DNA from: a bacterium | GTDB lineage: Bacteria > Atribacterota > Phoenicimicrobiia > Phoenicimicrobiales > Phoenicimicrobiaceae | Direction of reading: 5' to 3' | Assembly: GCA_018819665.1 (NCBI GenBank) | Contig: JAHJOY010000061.1 | Coordinates: 1 to 5,325, forward strand | Length of the DNA: 5,325 bases | Shown: positions 1-5,138 of the stretch, piece after piece | Layout of the letters: every line of letters begins with the position of its first letter | Position numbering within the stretch: the stretch's first letter is position 1 | Notes under the pieces: generated by a model | The model's database searches: none | What the model was told of the DNA's origin: nothing | Seen by the model: the letters and a program-made list of their open reading frames with translations, nothing else | Made by a program: the position numbers and the translations under genes

Positions 1-80
1 ATCTTTTGTATTTTAATGATTTTTTAATACTGCGAAATATCAAGAAAGTAGATGATATATGCAGCTAATTTTTTAAAGAA

Positions 81-119
81 GGGGGGGCGATATATCGTCA
101 TATATCGCGAAGTTAAGGA
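81..119 (+). promoter_or_regulatory. speD leader: G7 tract, 9-bp hairpin and translation initiation region
   Basis: A run of seven G at 81-87 is followed by a perfect 9-bp inverted repeat, GCGATATAT (87-95) and ATATATCGC (100-108), with a 4-nt loop CGTC. The only SD-like bases next to the speD start are AAGGA at 115-119, which abut the ATG at 120 and are too close to work as a normal SD. If the hairpin folds, the G tract is brought to about 11 nt from the ATG and could pair with the anti-SD. The related AAGGGG type of SD is used by speE and murI in this window. The inverted repeat is seen directly; structure-dependent initiation is inference. It could also be an operator. No convincing -35/-10 pair is visible in 1-80. 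Confidence 0.45.
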
Positions 120-521
120 ATGAACTACTTGGGGAATCATTTATTAGTAGAACTTTATAATTGCAATACCAGCTTAATTAACAATGTTGTAAAAATAGAA
201 GAACTACTGTTAGAAGCAGTAAAGATTTCAGGAGCAACCGCTCTAAATTCGACCTTCCATAAATTCTCTCCTCATGGAGTAAGTGGGGTGGTGGTAATTT
301 CCGAATCCCATTTTTCCATTCACACCTGGCCTGAATATGGCTATTGTGCTTTAGATATTTTTACCTGTGGAACTGAAATTAAAAGTGAAAAAGCATTGGA
401 TTTTCTTAAAGAAGAATTAGGAGCGGGTTCAATTTCGGTTACAGAAGTAAAAAGAGGTATTTTAGATTTTCCAGTAAAACTTTTACATAAACCGGAGGTG
501 TGTAAAAATGAAAAATCTTAA
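120..521 (+). CDS. speD: S-adenosylmethionine decarboxylase proenzyme (bacterial class 1b)
   Basis: This enzyme decarboxylates S-adenosylmethionine to the aminopropyl donor used in spermidine synthesis. It is cytosolic and uses a pyruvoyl group formed when the proenzyme cleaves itself before a serine. The 133-residue protein has the usual class 1b length. It opens with the family signature GNHLLVELYNC (residues 5-15) and carries ESHFSIHTWPE at 62-72. Ser63 (future pyruvoyl; cleavage after Glu62), His68 and Cys83 fall at the numbers known from the Thermotoga maritima enzyme, and the processing-associated Ser55 is also present. Cleavage would give a beta chain of residues 1-62 and an alpha chain of 63-133. 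The ATG at 120 is supported by an in-frame stop at 114-116 and by the typical four residues before GxHLL. The last 14 nt overlap the next gene, so the two are probably translationally coupled. It is intact and nothing essential is missing. Confidence 0.96.
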   Translation: MNYLGNHLLVELYNCNTSLINNVVKIEELLLEAVKISGATALNSTFHKFSPHGVSGVVVISESHFSIHTWPEYGYCALDIFTCGTEIKSEKALDFLKEELGAGSISVTEVKRGILDFPVKLLHKPEVCKNEKS

Positions 522-891
522 AAAAGAATTTTATGATAGTAAAGCCTGGGGTTTGTTAACTAGCGTAGATCTTTATAATTGTGACCCTCAAATTATAAGA
601 GATGCAGAAGCAATAAAAAGATATGTTAAAGAACTTTGTGAATTAATTGAAATGAAACAATTTGGGGATACTCAAGTTGTTCATTTTGGTGAAGACGAGA
701 GAGTTGCTGGGTTTTCTATGGTGCAGTTGATTGAGACTTCTTTAATCTCAGGACATTTTGCTAATAGTACAAATAATGCTTATATAGATATATTTAGTTG
801 TAAATATTATGATCCTTCGGTAGTAGTAGAATTTACCAAGAATTTTTTTAAGTCAAAAGAAGTTAAAATGCATTATATTTTAAGGGGCTAA
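508..891 (+). CDS. Diverged SpeD-family pyruvoyl decarboxylase homologue, probably not an AdoMet decarboxylase
   Basis: The 127-residue protein shares the SpeD fold pattern with its upstream neighbour: DLYNC at 21-25 matches ELYNC in SpeD, and YIDIFSC at 92-98 matches ALDIFTC. Ser78, His83 and Cys98 have the same mutual spacing (5 and 20 residues) as Ser63, His68 and Cys83 of SpeD, so self-cleavage at Thr77-Ser78 is plausible. The motif around them differs greatly: ETSLISGHFANS replaces ESHFSIHTWPE. The GxHLL start motif is gone, and the VSG serine is alanine (VAG, 66-68). Loss of the Trp and Glu of HTWPE argues against ordinary AdoMet binding. SpeD homologues that became arginine or ornithine decarboxylases are known, including the crenarchaeal arginine decarboxylase. 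The place between speD and speE fits a putrescine- or agmatine-making role. The alternative is a regulatory partner of SpeD, like the trypanosomatid prozyme. The start at 508 follows a strong GGAGGTG (494-500) at 7 nt. Family membership is firm; substrate is inferred. Confidence 0.85.
   Translation: MKNLKKEFYDSKAWGLLTSVDLYNCDPQIIRDAEAIKRYVKELCELIEMKQFGDTQVVHFGEDERVAGFSMVQLIETSLISGHFANSTNNAYIDIFSCKYYDPSVVVEFTKNFFKSKEVKMHYILRG
882..887 (+). promoter_or_regulatory. Ribosome binding site that decides the speE TTG start
   Basis: AAGGGG lies in the last codons of the preceding gene, 9 nt before the TTG at 897. No ATG occurs in frame before the conserved core of speE, so this site supports the TTG. 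The same hexamer precedes murI at 1801-1806 with 6-nt spacing, which suggests it is a normal SD variant in this genome. Confidence 0.6.
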
Positions 892-896
892 AATAT

Positions 897-1748
897 TTGA
901 ATCATAAAGACATTTGGATAGAAGAAAAATATGAAATAGAAAAAGGCAGAACTTTAAAGATAAAGATTAAAAAATCTCTAGAAAAGGTTAAATCAGAATT
1001 TCAAGAAATTGAAGTGGTAGAAAGTGAGACCTTTGGTAAGATTTTACTTATTGATGGGGTAATTATGGTTACTGAAAGTGATGAATTTTGTTATCATGAA
1101 ATGATTGCCCATGTCCCTTTATGTGTGCATCCAAAAGCCCAAAAAGTACTGGTAATTGGGGGAGGAGATGGAGGAACGGTAAGAGAGATTTTAAAACATG
1201 ATAATATTAAAGAAGTTGAAGTCTGTGAGATTGATGAAAAAGTAATAGAGATATCTAAAAGACATTTTCCTTATTTGGCTAATAGTTTAGATGACCCCAA
1301 AGTAAAAATATATTATGAGGATGGAAATGAATTCGTAAAAGCTCACAAGAATGAATATGATATAATTATCGTCGATTCTTCTGATCCCATAGGACCTGCT
1401 GAAGTTTTATTTAGAAGAGAATTTTTTGAAGCAATGTTCCAGGCCTTAAAAGATGATGGAATTGTAGTTACCCAGGCTGAATCATTTTTCTATCATTCAG
1501 AAATAATTAAATCACTATTCTCTTTTATAAGAGATATTTATCCCATTTCGGAATATTATTACACCTTAGTGCCCACTTATCCCAGTGGGGTGATTGGCTT
1601 TACTTTCTGTTCTAAGAAATATCACCCCATAAACAACTTTAACGAGACAGAAGCTTTAAAACTTAACGATTTAAAATATTATGATAGAGGTATCCATAAA
1701 TCAGCCTTTAACCTTCCCTTCTTCGCCCAAGGTTATAAAAAGCATTAA
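897..1748 (+). CDS. speE: Spermidine synthase (polyamine aminopropyltransferase)
   Basis: This cytosolic enzyme transfers the aminopropyl group of decarboxylated AdoMet to a diamine, usually putrescine, to give spermidine and methylthioadenosine. The 283 residues match the usual bacterial length. An N-terminal beta domain (about 1-65) has FQEIEVVES (35-43) and LLIDGVIMVTESDEF (50-64), followed by YHEMIAHVPL (66-75). The Rossmann domain has the nucleotide loop GGGDGG (88-93), the acidic EIDEKVIE (111-118) and EDG (141-143). The catalytic loop DSSDPIGPAEVLF (160-172) contains Asp160 and Asp163, and the substrate-side PTYPSG lies at 226-231. The start is TTG at 897, because homologues begin a few residues before the W-x-E segment found here at 7-9. 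It begins 5 nt after the SpeD-like gene's stop, so the three genes form one operon that supplies this enzyme's substrates. Some bacterial relatives prefer agmatine over putrescine; the sequence alone does not decide this. Confidence 0.95.
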   Translation: MNHKDIWIEEKYEIEKGRTLKIKIKKSLEKVKSEFQEIEVVESETFGKILLIDGVIMVTESDEFCYHEMIAHVPLCVHPKAQKVLVIGGGDGGTVREILKHDNIKEVEVCEIDEKVIEISKRHFPYLANSLDDPKVKIYYEDGNEFVKAHKNEYDIIIVDSSDPIGPAEVLFRREFFEAMFQALKDDGIVVTQAESFFYHSEIIKSLFSFIRDIYPISEYYYTLVPTYPSGVIGFTFCSKKYHPINNFNETEALKLNDLKYYDRGIHKSAFNLPFFAQGYKKH

Positions 1749-1812
1749 AGCCGGAAATTACTTTTTAATATAAAGAATATTGCTTGTATTTCACAGAAAA
1801 AAGGGGTATTAA

Positions 1813-2619
1813 ATGAAAGAGCAACCGGTTGGTTTTTTAGATTCGGGGTTAGGCGGTTTATCGGTAGTAAAAGAAGTTAAAAAATTGCTTCCCCGAGAAA
1901 ATATTGAATATTTTGCTGATAATCAGCGTCAACCTTATGGCGAGAAAAACCAATCAGAACTAATTAAATTTACTTTCCAGATAATTAGCTTCCTTTTAAA
2001 GAAAAAAATTAAAATTTGTGTTATTGCATGCAATACAGCTACCGCTGCCAGCCTCAAAAAAGCAAGAGAATATTTTTCTATTCCCATCATCGGAGTTATC
2101 CAGCCAGCAGTTCAAGATGCCATAAAGAAGACTTTAAACAAAAAGATTGGAATTATTGCCACTGAATTTACCACCAAAAATGGAGCTTATCCTAAAGAGA
2201 TTAAAAAAGTTGCTCCTGAAATAAAAGTTTTTTCTAATTTTTGCCCTAAATTTGTCTCTATAGTTGAGGCCGGTAAATTTACTGCACCTGAAACCTACGA
2301 AATTGCCCGAGAATATTTAAAACCTTTAAAAGAAGCGCAAATTGACACTTTGATATTAGGCTGTACACACTATTCTTTCTTGAAAAAAGTAATTTCTGAG
2401 ATTATGGGCTCAGAAATAATACTAATTGATCCGGCTGTCAGTACCTCATTAATTTTAAAAAAAATCCTAAGTCAAAAAGGAATCTCAGGAGAAGAGGAGA
2501 AAGGTGAAGAAAATTATTATACTACTGGTTCCCCGGAAAAAGTAGAGAGAATAGCTAAAATTATTCTCAATAATGATTTTTTTAAGATACAAAAAGTACA
2601 ATTAGAAGAGCTGAATTAA
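1813..2619 (+). CDS. murI: Glutamate racemase
   Basis: MurI interconverts L- and D-glutamate without cofactor and supplies D-Glu for the peptidoglycan stem peptide in the cytosol. The 268 residues are typical. The N-terminal GFLDSGLGGLSVVKE (7-21) contains Asp10-Ser11, followed by the PYG motif at 41-43. The two catalytic cysteines stand in their usual motifs: Cys73 in ACNTATAA (72-79) and Cys184 in GCTHY (183-187), the latter with His186. The segment GIIATEFTTKNGAY (113-126) matches the family's central IGxxATxxT...AY region. The tail includes a short acidic, lysine-rich stretch (EEEKGEEN) before YYTTGSPEKV, which looks like a surface loop. The start at 1813 follows AAGGGG (1801-1806) at 6 nt. 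It lies 64 nt after speE with no clear terminator between, so read-through from the polyamine operon is possible, though there is no metabolic link. Confidence 0.95.
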   Translation: MKEQPVGFLDSGLGGLSVVKEVKKLLPRENIEYFADNQRQPYGEKNQSELIKFTFQIISFLLKKKIKICVIACNTATAASLKKAREYFSIPIIGVIQPAVQDAIKKTLNKKIGIIATEFTTKNGAYPKEIKKVAPEIKVFSNFCPKFVSIVEAGKFTAPETYEIAREYLKPLKEAQIDTLILGCTHYSFLKKVISEIMGSEIILIDPAVSTSLILKKILSQKGISGEEEKGEENYYTTGSPEKVERIAKIILNNDFFKIQKVQLEELN

Positions 2620-2641
2620 AAATTTTAATTAATTAGATGGC

Positions 2642-2659
2642 TGACATTTTAAAATGTCA
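2642..2659. repeat. Perfect 18-bp palindrome after murI
   Basis: TGACATTTT (2642-2650) is followed directly by its exact reverse complement AAAATGTCA (2651-2659). With no spacer and an AT-rich centre it is a poor RNA hairpin, so it looks more like a dimeric protein site or the outer end of the adjoining repeat element. It starts 22 nt after the murI stop and is more than 200 nt from the ilvE start, so a role as an ilvE operator is not obvious. Confidence 0.55.
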
Positions 2660-2781
2660 TTACGAGGAATGTAATAAGCCTGCCCCCCCATTTTCATGAG
2701 GGCAGGCTCTGCGAAAGCAGGGGAAGCAATCCCATTAGTTATAAGATTGCCACGCCCTGATAAATCAGGGCTCGCAATTGC
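2655..2781. repeat. Composite imperfect inverted-repeat element (REP/MITE-like), about 125 bp
   Basis: The ends TGTCATTACGAG (2655-2666) and CTCGCAATTGCA (2772-2781 and flank) are imperfect inverted repeats. Between them are nested stems: AGCCTGCCC (2677-2685) with GGGCAGGCT (2700-2708); CTGC-GAAA-GCAG (2709-2720); GCAATC (2726-2731) with GATTGC (2745-2750); and GCCCTGA-TAAA-TCAGGGC (2754-2771). The layout of a GTCATTGCGAG-type end, a GAAGCAATC core and a GATTGCCACG...CTCGCAAT end recalls a dispersed non-coding repeat family that I recognise from many bacterial genomes. That recognition is from memory. The stems are seen directly; there is no ORF in it. None of the stems is followed by a T tract, so it is not a standard terminator. 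Confidence 0.6.
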
Positions 2782-2791
2782 ATTTACTGTA

Positions 2792-2813
2792 GGGGTCGAA
2801 TTCATTCGACCCG
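2792..2813. repeat. Short hairpin repeat, 9-bp stem
   Basis: GGGTCGAAT (2793-2801) and ATTCGACCC (2804-2812) are perfect complements around TC; physically this gives 8 bp with a 4-nt loop. The surrounding TGTAGGGGTCGAA...TTCGACCCGGGC resembles another class of dispersed hairpin, separate from the element just upstream. No T run follows it, so termination after murI is uncertain. Confidence 0.55.
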
Positions 2814-2826
2814 GGCTGTTATAGTA

Positions 2827-2853
2827 TATAATTTTTAAAAAGTATGTTAAAAT
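2827..2853 (+). promoter_or_regulatory. Candidate -10 elements of an ilvE promoter
   Basis: A perfect TATAAT occurs at 2827-2832, and an extended -10 of form TGTTAAAAT occurs at 2845-2853. Neither has a good -35 box at 16-18 nt. Either would give a short leader ending in the strong GGAGGT (2877-2882), 8 nt before the ilvE ATG. The region is very AT-rich, so chance matches are likely. Confidence 0.3.
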
Positions 2854-2890
2854 TATTCTAAAGTTAATCTTGATGTGGAGGTAAATATAA

Positions 2891-3799
2891 ATGAAAGCAG
2901 ATAAAATCTGGATGGATGGAAATATGGTTGACTGGGATAAGGCTCAAGTTCATGTTTGTACTCATGCCCTGCATTATGGGAGTGGAGTATTTGAAGGAAT
3001 AAGGGCTTATGAAACTGAGAAGGGAACAGCGGTCTTTAGGTTAAAAGAGCATATTGACCGTTTGTATAATTCTGCCAAGATCTTAAAAATGGAAATTCCT
3101 TACTCTAAAGAAGAGTTTAAGCAAGCCGTGAGAAATACCATAAAAGAAAATAATCTTAAAAGTTGCTACATAAGACCATTGGTTTATCGAGGCTTTGACC
3201 AATTAGGAATAAACCCCCTCAAATGTCCGGTTAATTGTGCTATTGCTGTTTGGGAATGGGGCGCTTATTTAGGCGAAGAAGCAATAGTCAATGGGATTAA
3301 GACTAAGATTTCGAGTTACGCTCGAAGCTATATAAATTCAACCTCTCAAAAAGCTAAAATTTGTGCAAATTATATTAATTCCATATTTGCCAAAATGGAG
3401 GCAATCGAAGCAGGAGTTGACGAAGCAATTTTATTAGATACCCAGGGTTATGTAACCGAAGGATCAGGAGAAAATTTATTTTGGGTTAGAGATGGAGTAA
3501 TTTATACTACTCCTACTGCCACAGTATTAGAAGGGATTACCCGTGATGCTGTAATAAAGATTGCGCAGGATATGGGCTACCAAGTTCAAGAAAAATATAC
3601 CTGTAGAGATGAACTTTATATTTCCGATGAACTATTTTTTACTGGTACAGCGGCTGAAGTAACTCCTATTAGAGAAATTGATAATTATCAGATCGGTGAA
3701 GGTAAGCGTGGCCCAATAACTGAAAATATTCAGAAAAAGTTTTTTGCTATCACTAAAGGGGAAGAAGAGAAATACTTGAGTTGGCTTGATTATATCTAA
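2891..3799 (+). CDS. ilvE: Branched-chain amino acid aminotransferase (PLP fold type IV)
   Basis: IlvE performs the last step of leucine, isoleucine and valine synthesis, moving the amino group of glutamate onto the branched 2-oxo acids in the cytosol. The 302 residues are of family length. Family features in order are: HALHYGSGVFEGIRAY (25-40); FRLKEHIDRL (49-58), with Arg57 of the PLP site; YIRPLVYRG (93-101); the Schiff-base lysine Lys156 in AKICANYINS (155-164); GYVTEGSGENLF (186-197), with Glu190; LEGITRDAVI, whose backbone binds cofactor phosphate; and GTAAEVTPIREID near the C-terminus. The ending SWLDYI matches the WLD ending of E. coli IlvE. These motifs point to IlvE rather than D-amino-acid aminotransferase or aminodeoxychorismate lyase. 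The ATG at 2891 has GGAGGT at 8 nt. Repeat-rich gaps flank it on both sides, so it is probably transcribed from its own promoter. Confidence 0.94.
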   Translation: MKADKIWMDGNMVDWDKAQVHVCTHALHYGSGVFEGIRAYETEKGTAVFRLKEHIDRLYNSAKILKMEIPYSKEEFKQAVRNTIKENNLKSCYIRPLVYRGFDQLGINPLKCPVNCAIAVWEWGAYLGEEAIVNGIKTKISSYARSYINSTSQKAKICANYINSIFAKMEAIEAGVDEAILLDTQGYVTEGSGENLFWVRDGVIYTTPTATVLEGITRDAVIKIAQDMGYQVQEKYTCRDELYISDELFFTGTAAEVTPIREIDNYQIGEGKRGPITENIQKKFFAITKGEEEKYLSWLDYI

Positions 3800-3801
3800 A
3801 A

Positions 3802-3834
3802 GTGAAAAAAAAGTGCTTGGCACAAAATTTTCAT
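3802..3834. repeat. Small AT-rich stem-loop after ilvE
   Basis: GTGC-TTG-GCAC (3813-3823) is a 4-bp stem with a 3-nt loop, set between TGAAAA (3803-3808) and its complement TTTTCA (3828-3833). It begins 3 nt after the ilvE stop and is followed by a broken T run (3834-3838), so weak termination is possible. The GTGCxxGGCAC core also resembles hairpins seen near IS200-like repeats. The stem is short, so the functional claim is weak. Confidence 0.3.
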
Positions 3835-3847
3835 TTTTACCAGGAAA

Positions 3848-3915
3848 TAGGGGTCTTCACATTTGACATATGGACATATGTGTTTTATATGTCAAATGTG
3901 AAGACCTGACCCCTA
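3848..3915. repeat. Long inverted repeat, REP/MITE-like hairpin
   Basis: The left arm 3854-3871 (TCTTCACATTTGACATAT) is an exact reverse complement of 3887-3904, and the match extends to 20 bp at 3852-3871 / 3887-3906. A further outer stem pairs TAGGGGTC (3848-3855) with GACCCCTA (3908-3915) if the right-arm bases 3903-3907 (GACCT) are bulged. The loop side carries a tandem copy of GACATATG (3865-3872 and 3873-3880). Termini of the AGGGGTCAGGTCTT type are, from memory, common in dispersed repeats linked to REP-associated Y1 (IS200-like) transposases. No transposase gene is in this window, so any mobilisation would be in trans. Confidence 0.7.
3863..3891 (+). promoter_or_regulatory. Candidate promoter inside the inverted repeat, upstream of the aminotransferase gene
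   Basis: A perfect -35 box TTGACA (3863-3868) is followed after 17 nt by TATATG (3886-3891), which matches the -10 consensus at four of six positions. Transcription would start near 3898 and leave a leader of about 47 nt containing the SD. The boxes lie in the two arms of the hairpin repeat, so the repeat may have brought the promoter. Chance cannot be excluded. Confidence 0.35.
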
Positions 3916-3944
3916 AATATAATAGAAGAGGAGGAAGGTAAAAG

Positions 3945-5135
3945 ATGACTATTTCGAATAGAGTAAAGAGTATAAATCCGTCCCAGACTTTGGCTATTAC
4001 CGCTCAGGCTTTAAAAATGAAACGGGAAGGTAAGAAGGTAATCAGTTTTGCTGCTGGTGAGCCTGACTTTGATACTCCCAAAAATATCAGAGAAGAGGCT
4101 ATTTCCGCTATCAATCAAGGTTTTACTAAATATACTGCAAGTTCAGGAATAATCGAGCTTAAAGAAGCAGTAGTAGAAAAGTTAAAAAAAGATAATAAAG
4201 TAGAATACAAACCTTCAGAGATTATTATTTCTAATGGTGCAAAACAATGTCTATTTAATGCTATATTAACTCTTTGTAATCCAGGCGATGAAGTATTATT
4301 ACCGATTCCCTGTTGGGTTAGCTACACTGAGCAGATAAAATTTGCGCAAGCAGTTCCCATCTTTATTAATACCCGTCAGGAGGAAGCTTTTAAGTTATCC
4401 GCTGCTCAAGTTGAAGAAAAGATAACTTCACGAACGAAATTACTTATTTTAAACAGCCCTAATAATCCTACCGGAGCTGTTTATGAACAAGAAGAAATAA
4501 AAAGGATAGCACAGCTTCTTTTAAAATATAATATCTATTGTATATGTGATGAAATATACGAAAAATTAGTTTATGATAATGCAAAACATCTAAGTATAGC
4601 TTCCTTAAGTGATGAAATAAAAGAAAAAATTATTACTATAAATGGAGTTTCCAAATCTTATGCTATGACTGGATGGAGAATTGGCTATGCTGCAGGTCCG
4701 GAAGATATTATCAAAGGAATGTCCAAAATCCAAGGGCACAGTACTTCTAATCCCAATTCTATTGCTCAAAAAGCCAGTGTGGAGGCTTTAAACGGGAAAC
4801 AAAATGCTATCGAAGAGATGAGAAAAGCATTCGATGAGCGAAGGAAATATATGGTAAAAAGATTAAATGAAATAGAAGGAATTTCCTGTCTTAACCCAGC
4901 TGGAGCTTTTTATGCCTTTCCTAATGTAAGTAAAATATTAGATAGAGGAATTGAATATAACGGTAAGAAGATTAGTAATTCATTTGGCCTCTCTAATTTT
5001 ATTTTAAAGGAAGCGGAAGTTGCTTTAATTCCGGGTAGTGCATTCGAAGCAGAAGGATATCTAAGGTTGTCTTATGCTGCATCTTTAGAAGATATTAAAG
5101 AGGGGTTAAATAGAATAGAAAATATTTTAAAATAA
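3945..5135 (+). CDS. aspB: Class I PLP-dependent aminotransferase, aspartate aminotransferase subgroup Ib
   Basis: It most likely exchanges the amino group between aspartate and 2-oxoglutarate in the cytosol; some subgroup Ib members also accept prephenate or other 2-oxo acids. The 396 residues suit the family. Motifs in order are: SINPSQTLAI (9-18); FAAGEPDFDTP (35-45); YTASSGIIELKEAV (63-76); the cofactor loop SNGAKQ (96-101); CWVSYTEQ (123-130), with Trp124 in the place that stacks on PLP; NSPNNPTGAVY (170-180); DEIYE (202-206); and the Schiff-base lysine Lys237 in GVSKSYAMTGWRIGY (234-248), with Arg245 for phosphate. LRLSYA near 373-378 carries Arg374 for the substrate carboxylate. Thermus and Bacillus relatives usually have Tyr where Cys123 stands. 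The ATG at 3945 follows a purine-rich SD (GAGGAGG, 3928-3934, then AAGG). The exact substrate, and so the symbol, is less certain than the family. Confidence 0.9.
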   Translation: MTISNRVKSINPSQTLAITAQALKMKREGKKVISFAAGEPDFDTPKNIREEAISAINQGFTKYTASSGIIELKEAVVEKLKKDNKVEYKPSEIIISNGAKQCLFNAILTLCNPGDEVLLPIPCWVSYTEQIKFAQAVPIFINTRQEEAFKLSAAQVEEKITSRTKLLILNSPNNPTGAVYEQEEIKRIAQLLLKYNIYCICDEIYEKLVYDNAKHLSIASLSDEIKEKIITINGVSKSYAMTGWRIGYAAGPEDIIKGMSKIQGHSTSNPNSIAQKASVEALNGKQNAIEEMRKAFDERRKYMVKRLNEIEGISCLNPAGAFYAFPNVSKILDRGIEYNGKKISNSFGLSNFILKEAEVALIPGSAFEAEGYLRLSYAASLEDIKEGLNRIENILK

Positions 5136-5138
5136 GTT

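Noticed and set aside
508..521. Overlap of the two SpeD-family ORFs as a frameshifted single gene or fusion
   Set aside because: Each ORF has its own complete N-terminal region, DLYNC/ELYNC motif and Ser/His/Cys set, and the second has a strong SD and ATG. They are two genes.
1749..1812. Possible terminator or promoter between speE and murI
   Set aside because: No stem with a T run and no convincing -35/-10 pair was found; only the murI SD at 1801-1806 is supported.
2677..2708. GC-rich 9-bp stem after murI as an intrinsic terminator
   Set aside because: The loop is 14 nt and CTCTGCG follows instead of a T run. It fits better as an internal stem of the repeat element.
3632..3823. A 63-codon minus-strand ORF overlapping the end of ilvE
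   Set aside because: It lies almost entirely antisense to a well-supported gene, has no recognisable motif and no plausible RBS, and its composition is what the reverse of an AT-rich gene gives.
3848..3915. Inverted repeat as a CRISPR repeat unit
   Set aside because: There is a single copy with no regularly spaced repeats and no cas gene nearby.
3918..3923. Perfect TATAAT before the aspartate-type aminotransferase gene as a -10 box
   Set aside because: A transcript from it would start at or inside the SD at 3928-3938, and no -35 box lies at the right distance.
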